Shown here: piece after piece, positions 7,234 through 14,214 of the stretch | How the letters are laid out: each line of letters starts with the position of its first letter | Position numbering within the stretch: position 1 is the first letter of the stretch | IMG/VR virus record: IMGVR_UViG_3300037087_000143 | Span: 1 to 45,380 of that record | Origin: a virus | DNA: 45,380 bases | Strand: one strand, 5' to 3' | Program-made: the position numbers and the translations under genes | Notes under the pieces: generated by a model | What the model was told of the DNA's origin: nothing | What the model saw: only the letters and a program-made list of their open reading frames with translations | Databases searched by the model: none

Positions 7234-7386
7234 ATGAATACAACATTTTGGATGGGCGACACGATGGTCACGATCAAGGCACGGGACGATGCGGAGATCG
7301 TCAAGGCACTACGGGAGATCGTGGAGCGGAGAGACGATCGGTACACGGCGCAGTACGTGCGCAACTCGGAAAAGGATGGAGACTGA
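7234..7386 (+). CDS. Small protein, first gene of the early operon
   Basis: The 50-residue protein begins MNTTFWMGDTMVTIKARDDAE and continues with a charged helix (IVKALREIVERRDD). GGAGG lies 9 bases before this ATG; an in-frame ATG three codons earlier is too close to it. As the first early gene it may be a regulator, but no family is recognised. Confidence 0.65.
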   Translation: MNTTFWMGDTMVTIKARDDAEIVKALREIVERRDDRYTAQYVRNSEKDGD

Positions 7387-7387
7387 G

Positions 7388-7747
7388 ATGAAACCAGCCT
7401 ACGCTACCATTTCCCATGATGCGGGCCGGTTCGGATGGACGGGATACGCCGAGCCGACCGGACAGCCGGGGTGTTTCTCAACGGGCAACAGTGAAGGGTA
7501 CAGCGCCGAGCAATCATTTCATGATCTCTCCTCGGCTCTCCCGTTGATCCGGTTCGATGCGGCCGACCTTGACTCGGTATGGGCAGTGATCCGGATGCAC
7601 GACAATTGGCGGATTGAGAACGTTGATCCGCAGTACCATCACGCAAAGCCGGTCACTCTGGACGATTTCTTGACTATGGTCCGGGCCGCCGGGGTGCCAG
7701 TGGAAACAATCGGCGAGTACATGGCCAGAAAGGCCGGGAGGAAATAG
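7388..7747 (+). CDS. Hypothetical early protein
   Basis: The 119-residue protein begins MKPAYATISHDAGRFGWTGYA and ends EYMARKAGRK. GGAG lies 6 bases before the ATG, one base after the upstream stop. It has a mixed alpha/beta character with no recognised motif. Confidence 0.75.
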   Translation: MKPAYATISHDAGRFGWTGYAEPTGQPGCFSTGNSEGYSAEQSFHDLSSALPLIRFDAADLDSVWAVIRMHDNWRIENVDPQYHHAKPVTLDDFLTMVRAAGVPVETIGEYMARKAGRK

Positions 7748-7749
7748 CG

Positions 7750-8559
7750 ATGAACGCAATCGTTCCGCCGTTCTGTCACTATGAAATCTGCCGGGATGGC
7801 AAGATGGAACTTTGCGGCGCCGATGCTCCGGACGTCCTGGACGAATCGGGCAAGGTGAGGTGTACCGGGCTATGCGCCGAACATGCGGAATTTGTCATGG
7901 ATTCAACGCGCGGCCCGTTCACGGCGAGCAAGAAGGCTCACCCGGCCGGGTTCAATTGGTTGAGCAAGGCCCGGACTGCATACGGTATCAAACCTTTCTC
8001 TATGGGCAAGCCGAGCGATGCGGGGAAGCCGGCGCACAATCCATGCACTGCGGCCGAGTCTGCCGCATGGATTGCCAAGATGCCGAGATACAACGATGGC
8101 GGCGAGCCGGTGCGCACGGTGGAAATGATCGAAGCACGATATCAGGAGATCATAGCGGCCGAAGGCAATGGAACCGAGCCGGCTACCGTGTTCACGGTGG
8201 AAGGTTTGAACGGATTCACGGCGCACACTGTACCGAGCACGCCGGAGCCGGAGCCGGTTGACTTTGCAGCTCTTGAAAAGGAAATCCACGAGAACGTATC
8301 AGCCGGGCTCTCCGAACCGGCGCCCATCGCCCAGGATGACGGGCCGGCCGCCGATTACACCCGGGAGGAGATAGAAGCCGCGTGCGTTCGGCTCATGGAA
8401 GAGCGGGACACCTACCGGGGGACCGGGATCCCGGGCGTGCTCTGGAATGTCGGTTTCCGGATCGTGTACCAGAAGCGCGCCGGCAGTGACGCACAGATAG
8501 CATTCATCCGGGCACTGATTGCCAAGAAGCCGGAGAAGTACGCTCCGCTTCTGGTGTAG
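7750..8559 (+). CDS. Hypothetical early protein with Cys-rich N-terminus
   Basis: The 269-residue protein has an N-terminal Cys/His cluster (FCHYEIC, MELCG, RCTGLCAEH) that could bind zinc, a Pro/Glu-rich middle and a C-terminal helical domain (YTREEIEAACVRLMEERD onward). The stop TAG overlaps the first base of the hammerhead ribozyme, so ribozyme cleavage would cut the mRNA 38 bases beyond the stop. The frame stays open past the TAG to 8790. The function is unknown. Confidence 0.75.
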   Translation: MNAIVPPFCHYEICRDGKMELCGADAPDVLDESGKVRCTGLCAEHAEFVMDSTRGPFTASKKAHPAGFNWLSKARTAYGIKPFSMGKPSDAGKPAHNPCTAAESAAWIAKMPRYNDGGEPVRTVEMIEARYQEIIAAEGNGTEPATVFTVEGLNGFTAHTVPSTPEPEPVDFAALEKEIHENVSAGLSEPAPIAQDDGPAADYTREEIEAACVRLMEERDTYRGTGIPGVLWNVGFRIVYQKRAGSDAQIAFIRALIAKKPEKYAPLLV

Positions 8560-8625
8560 GCCGAAACGGCCGGGCGCTCCCCGCGCGCCGGGCCGTCAGC
8601 CCGTGTTACGGGCTCTGATGAGGCC
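8559..8625 (+). ncRNA. Type II hammerhead self-cleaving ribozyme
   Basis: All catalytic-core elements are present in the order of a hammerhead opened at stem II. They are: stem II strand GGCC (8559-8562); GAAA (8563-8566); stem III 8567-8577 with 8585-8595, ten pairs and one G-G mismatch around a 7-base loop; UC (8596-8597) completing the GUC site; stem I 8598-8604 with 8608-8614, seven pairs and a 3-base loop; CUGAUGA (8615-8621); and GGCC (8622-8625) closing stem II. A15.1-U16.1 and G10.1-C11.1 pair as required. Cleavage is predicted between 8597 and 8598. This is read from sequence alone; activity is untested. Confidence 0.93.
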
Positions 8626-8658
8626 GAGAGCGCGTGGGCAGTCGGTCCGGATGACACC

Positions 8659-8790
8659 GTGGAGAACGCGGAGCGGTGGGTACGCGCCAGGGGAGACGCA
8701 AAGCGCGTGCGCGTGGTCTACGATTCGCCCCGGCGCTACCGGCCGAGAAGGGCCGCGCACTTTCACGTCTACGTCTGGACGCCGAGATAG
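8659..8790 (+). CDS. Possible small basic protein downstream of the ribozyme
   Basis: The 43-codon GTG frame (MENAERWVRARGDAKRV, ending FHVYVWTPR) looks coding in composition but has no good ribosome site. The frame is open back through the ribozyme to the TAG of the upstream gene, so stop readthrough or a non-AUG start is possible. Between 8791 and 8880 there is GC-rich foldable sequence (a 7-base-pair hairpin at about 8793-8810, and GGCTC/GAGCC) but no gene. Confidence 0.35.
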   Translation: MENAERWVRARGDAKRVRVVYDSPRRYRPRRAAHFHVYVWTPR

Positions 8791-8894
8791 GGATGAGCCT
8801 TTCGGCTCATGGGCCGGGCTCCGGGGCAGACCGAGCCGGGGCCGGCCAGAGCTGCGGGCGACGAAGGGCGCCGAGCACAACGGAGGTTTGGGGA

Positions 8895-9170
8895 ATGGAG
8901 AAGAAAACGGTATTGACAGGGTTTGCCATCGTGGTCTGTGACCGGGGATTTGTCTACGTAGGGCAGATAACCCATGACGGAGAGTTTGCCGTTATCGAGG
9001 GAGCGCGCAACATCCGTTTTTGGGGAACAACGGCCGGCCTGGGGGAGCTGGCGCTTAACGGCCCGACGAGCAAAACAAAGCTCGACCTAGTGGGGATTGT
9101 GCGCGTGCCGGCGCGTGCAATCATCAACATCATCGACACCGAGGCCACGAAATGGCCGCCCTCGAAATAA
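8895..9170 (+). CDS. Hypothetical protein
   Basis: The 91-residue, beta-rich protein starts MEKKTVLTGFAIVVCDRGFVYVG. GGAGG lies 8 bases before the ATG. ITHDGEFAVIEGARNIRFWG and LVGIVRVPARAII suggest a small beta-barrel. Similar short beta proteins occur in phages, but the function is not known. It overlaps the next gene by 19 bases. Confidence 0.8.
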   Translation: MEKKTVLTGFAIVVCDRGFVYVGQITHDGEFAVIEGARNIRFWGTTAGLGELALNGPTSKTKLDLVGIVRVPARAIINIIDTEATKWPPSK

Positions 9171-9409
9171 CACTCGACGGCGACGGCTCCGGCTCCGGCT
9201 CCGGCGACGGCTCCGGCTACGGCTACGGCTCCGGCTACGGCTCCGGCTACGGCGACGGCTCCGGCGACGGCTACGGCTACGGCTCCGGCTCCGGCGACGG
9301 CTCCGGCGACGGCTACGGCTACGGCTACGGCTCCGGCTCCGGCTCCGGCTCCGGCGACAGCTCCGGCTCCGGCTACGGCTCCGGCTACGGCGACGGCGAC
9401 GGATCTTAG
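9152..9409 (+). CDS. Gly-rich low-complexity protein (Gly-Ser/Tyr/Asp repeats)
   Basis: The 85-residue protein has an ordinary start (MAALEITLDGDG) followed by about 70 residues in which every second residue is Gly and the others are Ser, Tyr or Asp. GAGG lies 7 bases before the ATG. The DNA is a run of GGC-TCC, GGC-TAC and GGC-GAC units. The absence of stops in other frames follows from the repeat, so only this frame, with a start and ribosome site, is called. The flexible acidic chain may phase-separate or coat a surface; no function is established. Confidence 0.7.
   Translation: MAALEITLDGDGSGSGSGDGSGYGYGSGYGSGYGDGSGDGYGYGSGSGDGSGDGYGYGYGSGSGSGSGDSSGSGYGSGYGDGDGS
9177..9400 (+). repeat. 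Hexanucleotide-based tandem repeat
   Basis: About 37 six-base units run in a row, each GGC followed by TCC, TAC or GAC. The order is irregular, with higher-order blocks such as TCC-TAC-GAC. Such tracts change length by slippage in whole codons. Confidence 0.9.
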
Positions 9410-9495
9410 AACATCAGCACGTCCCGGCGGCAGACTGAGGCCGGGCGTGCCATCGAGCGCGGACACTACAGGGTGTCGGCTCACGGAGGATGGCA

Positions 9496-9747
9496 ATGGT
9501 CAAGATCGTGATCGTTCTGCGGGGTGGATTGGTCGAGCAGGTAATAGCGGACGGGGAGAACGTCGAATACATTGTGGCCGATCTGGACACGGAAGGCGCC
9601 GGCGACGATGAGATCAGTCAAGTTTTCGACGATTCAGAGGACGCCGTTCTCTCCGGAGGGACGGCGGATTTTGCGGCCGGCACGGTGGGGGACGTTTGGA
9701 ACGTCTTTTCCGCTGAGATCGCGGAGGCCGAACGTGCAGGCGCGTGA
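9496..9747 (+). CDS. Hypothetical acidic protein
   Basis: The 83-residue protein starts MVKIVIVLRGGLVEQVIADG and is acidic overall (DLDTEGAGDDEISQVFDDSEDAV). GGAGG stands 6 bases before this ATG; an ATG two codons earlier abuts it. The N-terminal beta-strand pattern followed by an acidic region could mimic DNA, which is speculative. Confidence 0.75.
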   Translation: MVKIVIVLRGGLVEQVIADGENVEYIVADLDTEGAGDDEISQVFDDSEDAVLSGGTADFAAGTVGDVWNVFSAEIAEAERAGA

Positions 9748-9973
9748 GTGGCAAGCCGAGTGGCAGGCAGGCATGGAGCGCGACGAGCGCGGCATCTGCG
9801 CCTGCCGGCAGGTCGTGCTCATCGGGGAGCTGGCAGAGCTCCAGAGTAAGCACCGGATCCGCCGGGCGTGGAAGGCGGTCAAGAAGGCGCTGGCCGGGCT
9901 TGCGCAGTGGTGGCGGGCGTACTGCGCGGCGCAGCGGTTCTACGACGAGCAGAGAAAGGGGCGCCTGGGATGA
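9734..9973 (+). CDS. Hypothetical basic helical protein
   Basis: The 79-residue GTG-initiated protein (VQAREWQAEWQAGMERDE, ending FYDEQRKGRLG) is Trp- and Arg-rich. GGAGG lies 6 bases upstream, inside the previous gene. CACRQV supplies two close cysteines. The function is unknown. Confidence 0.65.
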   Translation: MQAREWQAEWQAGMERDERGICACRQVVLIGELAELQSKHRIRRAWKAVKKALAGLAQWWRAYCAAQRFYDEQRKGRLG

Positions 9974-10155
9974 TTGAGCGCTGGTGCGCGTGGCACAAGC
10001 CGGCCCCGATCATGTTCGCGCATTACGGGGACGGTAGGAAGAAGGTCAGCCGGACGCACGGGATATGCCCGAAGTGCCTCCCGCGCGTCTTGGCAGAGCT
10101 GAACGAAAGAGCCCGGAAAGGCTACTGGTACGGGCTGGAAAGGGGGGAGGCATGA
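9970..10155 (+). CDS. Small Cys/His protein, possible zinc-binding
   Basis: The 61-residue protein begins MIERWCAWHKP and contains SRTHGICPKCLPRVLAELNERARKG. The WC.WH and HGICPKCL elements resemble small proteins related to histidine-kinase or zinc-ribbon sequences in many genomes. It is coupled by ATGA to the upstream gene. No catalytic part is present. Confidence 0.7.
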   Translation: MIERWCAWHKPAPIMFAHYGDGRKKVSRTHGICPKCLPRVLAELNERARKGYWYGLERGEA

Positions 10156-10325
10156 CAACCAAGCGAGATGAGTACGGGTTTCCGGAGAATCTGCCCACAA
10201 CGTTCATTTGCTCGCACTGCGGGCAGGAGGTTGATATCAACCAAGAGGGAGACCCGCGCCTTGAATACGGCATGATGGTTGACTGCCCGAATTGCGGAAC
10301 AGTCTCGAAGCTCTCCCATGAGTAG
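10152..10325 (+). CDS. Zinc-ribbon protein
   Basis: The 57-residue protein has two CxxC knuckles (ICSHCGQE and DCPNCGTV) separated by about 25 residues, a classic zinc ribbon. It overlaps genes on both sides (ATGA upstream, ATG of the recombinase downstream). Such proteins often bind nucleic acid or assist transcription. The target is unknown. Confidence 0.75.
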   Translation: MTTKRDEYGFPENLPTTFICSHCGQEVDINQEGDPRLEYGMMVDCPNCGTVSKLSHE

Positions 10326-11184
10326 CTTGGCCATCGTGCGCCCGGAGGCCGGGATTGCCCCCCCGGCCCTCCTGGAGGTCTCAGGTAGAAGCGTGGAAAC
10401 GACCACGCACTACCGGCGGGCAGCCGCGGCGTGGATCGCCTGGGCGAAGGGCCGGCCGTTGACCGCGCACCTGTTCGCGGCATGGATCGACGCCGAGCGC
10501 AGGAAGGGTGTGAGCACGGCAAAGCTCCGCGTGGAGCTGTTCGGCGTGAAGGCGGCCATCATGCAGGCAGGGGAAAAGGCCGGGATGAGCGCGCGCGAGC
10601 TCGCCGGCATGAAGGCGGCCCTGGACTCCATCCCGATCCCGAAGGCGCAGAAGGTGCCGGACATCGCGGTCGTGGACGGCCGGGAGCGCCATGCCCTGAT
10701 CGCAGCTCTATCCCCCCGCATGTCCTTGGTCGTGCGCTTCCTGTACGCCACCGCGGCCCGCGTCAGTGAGGCGATCGGCGTCCGGGAGACCGACATCAAG
10801 GTCATGGAGAAGTCGGCGCGCGTGCGGCTCCAGGGCAAGGGCAGGAAGGAGCGAACCGTCACGATCCCACTTGACCTGCTGGTGGAGATCAACGCGGAGT
10901 TCCACAGTCTGCGGCGCGTGTTCCTCTTCGAGGGCAGGCCGGGCAAAGCGTACTGCCGAAGCCATATCAGCCGGGCCATCGGGGAGTGCGCGAAGGCCGA
11001 GATCGGCCGGCAGATCGGCGCCCACGTCCTGCGCCATTCCCGGGCCACGGACCTGTTCGCCAAGAGCAGGAACCTCAAGGGAGTGTCCGAGATGCTCGGG
11101 CATTCAAGTATCGAAGTCACCGCCCGCTACTACGTGCGTTCCACGTTGAGCGAGGACGATCTCTGGAAGGGAGAAGATATCTGA
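10318..11184 (+). CDS. Tyrosine recombinase (integrase/XerC-D type)
   Basis: The 288-residue protein has a SAM-like core-binding N-terminal part (residues 20-105) and a catalytic domain with Arg148 (ATAARVSE), Lys in GKGRKERT (about 174-178), His236-x-x-Arg239 (HVLRH), His262 (MLGHSS) and Tyr271 or Tyr272. It should cut and rejoin DNA at specific sites through a phosphotyrosine. It implies either integration into the host chromosome or resolution of phage DNA multimers. The arm-binding domain of lambda-type integrases appears absent, so a XerC/D-like mode is possible. No attachment site could be identified. Confidence 0.9.
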   Translation: MSSLAIVRPEAGIAPPALLEVSGRSVETTTHYRRAAAAWIAWAKGRPLTAHLFAAWIDAERRKGVSTAKLRVELFGVKAAIMQAGEKAGMSARELAGMKAALDSIPIPKAQKVPDIAVVDGRERHALIAALSPRMSLVVRFLYATAARVSEAIGVRETDIKVMEKSARVRLQGKGRKERTVTIPLDLLVEINAEFHSLRRVFLFEGRPGKAYCRSHISRAIGECAKAEIGRQIGAHVLRHSRATDLFAKSRNLKGVSEMLGHSSIEVTARYYVRSTLSEDDLWKGEDI

Positions 11185-11960
11185 TGGGTGAGACAACTTG
11201 GAAAAGCGACCTGAAAGACGTGTCCTGGCTGAAGGAGCCGGAGGCAATCCTGATTGGATGGCGAGGGTCGATAGCCCACGGGATGTACGTCCCGAAAAAT
11301 GACCCCAACAGCATCGACGACAAAGACATCCTCGCCGTTGTCATTCCCGGGCCTGAGTTCTATTTCGGCCTGAAGGATTGGGGAAGCCGGGGCGTCAAAG
11401 AACTGATGCGCAACGAATGGGATTGCGTCGGCTACGAGCTGAAGAAGTTCGTTTCCCTGCTGTGCAAGGGAAATCCGAACGTCCTGGGGATGCTCTGGCT
11501 TTCCCGCGAGGACTATATGCTCCTTTCTGATGCAGGAAAAACCCTCATCGAGAACCGAAAGCTATTCGCAACCCGGCAGGCATATCACTCCTTCGCTGGG
11601 TACGCCCACGGCCAGCTCCACCGAATGACGCACATGGCCTTCGAGGGCTACATGGGAGAGAAGAGAAAGGCGCTGGTGGAAAAGCACGGGTACGACACAA
11701 AAAACGCGGCCCACCTGATCCGGCTTCTTCGCATGGGAATCGAGTTCATGACCGAGGGCGAGCTGCACGTCAAGCGCCAGGATGCAACACAGCTCCTTGA
11801 GATCAAACGGGGGGAATGGACACTGGAGCGGGTGAAGTCGGAGGCAGACCGTCTCTTTGCCTTGGCAGAGGAGAGCTACGTTCGCTCGCCCCTCCCGGCA
11901 GACATCGACCATGACAAGGTAAACGGGATGCTGGCCGACATTCTGAGGAGTTCCCTGTGA
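11184..11960 (+). CDS. Predicted nucleotidyltransferase (T4 NrdC.11-like, polymerase beta superfamily)
   Basis: The 258-residue protein carries the nucleotidyltransferase signature GWRGSIAHGMYVP followed by SIDDKDILAVVI, giving the GS motif and the metal-binding Asp pair. A helical C-terminal half (HSFAGYAHGQLHRM, HLIRLLRMGIEF) follows. This fits the phage/bacterial family that includes T4 NrdC.11. The substrate is unknown; nucleotide transfer to RNA or protein is possible. Its start codon shares one base with the integrase stop. Confidence 0.8.
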   Translation: MGETTWKSDLKDVSWLKEPEAILIGWRGSIAHGMYVPKNDPNSIDDKDILAVVIPGPEFYFGLKDWGSRGVKELMRNEWDCVGYELKKFVSLLCKGNPNVLGMLWLSREDYMLLSDAGKTLIENRKLFATRQAYHSFAGYAHGQLHRMTHMAFEGYMGEKRKALVEKHGYDTKNAAHLIRLLRMGIEFMTEGELHVKRQDATQLLEIKRGEWTLERVKSEADRLFALAEESYVRSPLPADIDHDKVNGMLADILRSSL

Positions 11961-12127
11961 GGGCCCCCACGAAGGCGCAGATCCGGGCCAGCAGGAGGAA
12001 CGGGAGGAAGCCCGTCAAGGAGGGAAGCCGGCCCCGCGGTCGCCCCCGGGGGCCGCAGCCGTGGCTGGAGCTGGGCATCACCAGGCAGGCGTGGCACGTA
12101 AGGCGGAAGAAGGAGGCAGGGAAGTGA
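11957..12127 (+). CDS. Small basic DNA-binding-like protein with AT-hook motif
   Basis: The 56-residue GTG-initiated protein is very basic. SRPRGRPRGPQPW resembles an AT-hook, followed by LELGITRQAWHVRRKKEAGK with helix-turn-helix character. It overlaps genes on both sides (GTGA). It is likely a DNA-binding regulator or accessory; this is inferred from composition and motif only. Confidence 0.65.
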   Translation: MRAPTKAQIRASRRNGRKPVKEGSRPRGRPRGPQPWLELGITRQAWHVRRKKEAGK

Positions 12128-12306
12128 AGATCGAGATCCCGGACGCCAAGGCGCGTATGCTCGCGCTCTTGCTCCACCGTCTCACATGGGAGGACGTGAT
12201 GAGGCGTGCGGAGAGCAAACAGCAGTGCGAGGACATGCTGATTGCCGCAGAATGGGCTCGGCAGGAGATTGGGAGGGCGGGCGGTAGGGATAAAACTGCC
12301 CCGTAG
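12124..12306 (+). CDS. Small hypothetical protein, last gene of the plus-strand operon
   Basis: The 60-residue GTG-initiated protein (VKIEIPDAKARMLALLLHRL, then TWEDVMRRAESKQQCEDML) is predicted all-helical. It is coupled to the upstream gene by GTGA. After its stop, a 7-base-pair hairpin (12318-12334) lies between the convergent operons but has no clean T-tract. Confidence 0.65.
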   Translation: MKIEIPDAKARMLALLLHRLTWEDVMRRAESKQQCEDMLIAAEWARQEIGRAGGRDKTAP

Positions 12307-12351
12307 GGCCTCAAGGAGGGTCGCCAAGCGATCCGGCGCCCCTCTGCCGTG

Positions 12352-12771
12352 TCATTTTACCTCGGTGAAGTTTATGTCAGGGTAGCGGGTCAAAAGCATC
12401 TGGAGCTTTGCGCGGTAGAGGGGGGTGGAAACCCCTTTGACATCCTCCACCACGAGCTCCCCGAAGATGTGCGGTCCCGTGGCCTTGGGGACGGTGCGGT
12501 AGCGGAAGTCGGCGCGGTACTTCACCCCTCGAAACTTCTTCCCCTTGTACACAAAAGGATACACAAGCACGTACTCCGGCTGGAGCTCGATGTCCCGGAT
12601 CTCCCCCGCCTTCTCCATCCACTTCAGCTCCTGATATCTCTTCATTTCGGCGCGGGAGTCGAAGACGATGCCGTCCATCGTGCGGTCGGCCTTCTTCGCC
12701 ACCCCGTACTTGGAGCGCACCACGTCGGCGCCGCCGTACCTGTCTCTCGCGCTGATGCCATTACCACGCAC
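12352..12771 (-). CDS. DUF1064 family nuclease, putative Holliday-junction resolvase-like
   Basis: The 139-residue protein shows the DUF1064 pattern: KYGVAKKADRTMDGIVFDSRAEMKRY in two parts, QPEYVLVYPF, YRADFRY, VVEDVKG and YRAKLQMLL. The Glu, Asp and EDVKG residues match the PD-(D/E)XK-like core of this phage family, which is thought to cut branched DNA. It is the last gene of the recombination operon, which fits. The start used is GTG. Confidence 0.82.
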   Translation of the reverse strand: MRGNGISARDRYGGADVVRSKYGVAKKADRTMDGIVFDSRAEMKRYQELKWMEKAGEIRDIELQPEYVLVYPFVYKGKKFRGVKYRADFRYRTVPKATGPHIFGELVVEDVKGVSTPLYRAKLQMLLTRYPDINFTEVK

Positions 12772-13072
12772 GCCACGCCCTCACTTTGTCAATGTCCCTC
12801 GCGTGCGGCTTCGGAAGGTACTCGATGGGGATCCCCGACGAGGAGTGGAAGCGGTACGTCATCCTCCCGCCGGCCAGCTCGATGCACAGGTGCGCCCGCA
12901 GCTTCATCGGCGTAACCCCGTTCATGGGAGGGACCACGACTTCCAGCATATCTTTGGAGATCGCCTTCCTGGACATGCTGAACTCCGCGGCCTCCCGCCA
13001 GTCGTCGAAGTCGTAGACGGTCCCCGAGAGCGGCCCCCCGTCCCCCTTGATGCGGCCGATGTTGCGCTTCAC
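12761..13072 (-). CDS. Hypothetical protein of the recombination operon
   Basis: The 103-residue protein begins at GTG (VKRNIGRIKGDGGPLSGTVYDF), overlapping the upstream TGA, with GAGGA 6 bases before. The middle part, KDMLEVVVPPMNGV, and the end, RDIDKVRAWRAW, show no recognised motif. An upstream in-frame ATG at 13144 lies inside the previous gene and is less likely. Confidence 0.65.
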   Translation of the reverse strand: MKRNIGRIKGDGGPLSGTVYDFDDWREAAEFSMSRKAISKDMLEVVVPPMNGVTPMKLRAHLCIELAGGRMTYRFHSSSGIPIEYLPKPHARDIDKVRAWRAW

Positions 13073-13242
13073 GAGGCTTCCTCGAACCACACGCTGTTGA
13101 ACGATTTCCCGGGAAAGTCCTTCAGAAATACCTTGGTGTGCCATGTGTGCTGTTCAACACGGAGCACATCATAGGTTGCTCCAACGACAAGGAGTCCCCG
13201 GGGATCCGAGTGGCCTCCCCAAGGATATTTCATTTCTTCCAT
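13069..13242 (-). CDS. Small conserved phage protein (SH3-like size)
   Basis: The 57-residue protein reads MEEMKYPWGGHSDPRGLLVV, then a GATYDVLRVEQHTWHTKVFL core and FPGKSFNSVWFEEAS. The Y-x-V...WHT...FNSVWFE arrangement recurs in small phage proteins of unknown function. AAGGGGGA precedes the ATG by about 6 bases. It has the dimensions of a small beta-barrel. Confidence 0.75.
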   Translation of the reverse strand: MEEMKYPWGGHSDPRGLLVVGATYDVLRVEQHTWHTKVFLKDFPGKSFNSVWFEEAS

Positions 13243-13254
13243 CACAAATCCCCC

Positions 13255-14136
13255 TTAAACAATAGAACCGTTGCTAATTCTCCAATCCTCAGCCTCTTTG
13301 CGAGTCAGGAAGAAGTGAATCCCATGCGAGCATTCAACACGGATGTCGTCGTCGAAGGAGTCAGAGCGAACTATCTCTCCCACCACGTACCGCGTTGAAG
13401 GTCCATTTCCGCATCCATTCGATTCTACCGGCTCCCCGCCTTCGATGGAGATAACGCGCACAAACTCTGCTCGGCACTTACGGCCGATAAGGGAACCGAT
13501 TCGCTTTGACTCTGGCGGGATAGCGAGCTTTACGAGCTTATCCTGCACCTTTTTCCATACGATCAATTCTCCTTCATCGGGTATGCCAAATCCAGTAAGC
13601 TTCGCGCTGCGGAGGTCCGCGCTGCGGAGGTCCGCGCCGTAGAGGTCCGCGCTGCGGAGGTCCGCGCTGCTTAGGTCCGCGCTGCGGAGGTCCGCGCTGC
13701 GGAGGTCCGCGCCGTAGAGGTCCGCGCTGCGGAGGTCCGCGCTGCTTAGGTTCGCGCTGCGGAGGTCCGCGCTGCTTAGGTCCGCGCTGCGGAGGTCCGC
13801 GCTGCGGAGGTCCGCGCCGTAGAGGTTCGCGCTGCGGAGGTCCGCGCTGCGGAGGTCCGCGCCGTAGAGGTCCGCGCCGTAGAGGTTCGCGCTGCGGAGG
13901 TCCGCGCTGCGGAGGTCCGCGCTGCTTAGGTTCGCGCTGCGGAGGTTCGCGCCGTAGAGGTCCGCGCCGTAGAGGTCCGCGCCGTAGAGGTTCGCGCTGC
14001 GGAGGTCCGCGCTGCGGAGGTCCGCGCTGCTTAGGTTCGCGCTGCGGAGGTCCGCGCGTTCTCCTCCTTCTCCTTTTAGCCACTTCGCATGTTCTTCAAG
14101 AATCTTTTTCATCTCATCAATCGTGTAGGTTTTCAT
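13255..14136 (-). CDS. Pentapeptide-repeat protein with C-terminal DUF5758-like domain
   Basis: The 293-residue protein has a short N-terminal helix (EMKKILEEHAKWLKGEG), then about 30 five-residue units of A-[DN]-L-[RSY]-[SG] type (residues about 27-180), and a C-terminal domain (VWKKVQDKLVKLAIPPESKR, RKCRAEFVRVISIEG, GIHFFLTRKEAEDW). The repeats should fold as a right-handed quadrilateral beta-helix. Some such proteins mimic DNA, but most phage ones are uncharacterised. GGAGGAGGAG precedes the ATG. Confidence 0.88.
   Translation of the reverse strand: MKTYTIDEMKKILEEHAKWLKGEGGERADLRSANLSSADLRSADLRSANLYGADLYGADLYGANLRSANLSSADLRSADLRSANLYGADLYGADLRSADLRSANLYGADLRSADLRSADLSSADLRSANLSSADLRSADLYGADLRSADLRSADLSSADLRSADLYGADLRSADLRSAKLTGFGIPDEGELIVWKKVQDKLVKLAIPPESKRIGSLIGRKCRAEFVRVISIEGGEPVESNGCGNGPSTRYVVGEIVRSDSFDDDIRVECSHGIHFFLTRKEAEDWRISNGSIV
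13605..14056 (-). repeat. 15-base tandem repeats encoding pentapeptides
   Basis: About 30 nearly perfect 15-base units fall into three main versions (gcgctgcggaggtcc, gcgccgtagaggtcc and gcgctgcttaggtcc, as read on the plus strand). Near-identity at the DNA level, beyond what protein structure demands, points to recent duplication or recombination among units. Confidence 0.92.
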
Positions 14137-14214
14137 TTGCTCCTCCTCCTTGAAACAGTTCGGGAGATTCGAACATGTTCTCTCGCTGGGCCATCAATAG
14201 GATATTCAAGACCC

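Noticed and set aside
7170-7391. A 73-codon frame starting within the early promoter
   Set aside because: Its ATG lies upstream of the predicted transcription start; the 7234-7386 frame has the ribosome site.
8791-8890. HDV-like or other second ribozyme
   Set aside because: GC-rich hairpins are present, but I could not fit the nested pseudoknot: the second strand of P1 is displaced by four bases from P3.
8954-9496. Minus-strand frame coding alternating Ala-Val/Gly
   Set aside because: It is produced by the complement of the GGC-NNC repeat; it lacks an independent ribosome site and runs against the operon.
12307-12351. Bidirectional terminator between convergent operons
   Set aside because: Only a 7-base-pair hairpin (12318-12334) without an adjacent T-tract was seen; the evidence is too weak to call.
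13605-14056. CRISPR array
   Set aside because: Units are contiguous 15-base coding repeats without spacers.
13574-14083. Minus-strand frame of repeated RGPPQ units
   Set aside because: It is an out-of-frame reading of the pentapeptide repeats; the correct frame has a start, ribosome site and C-terminal domain.
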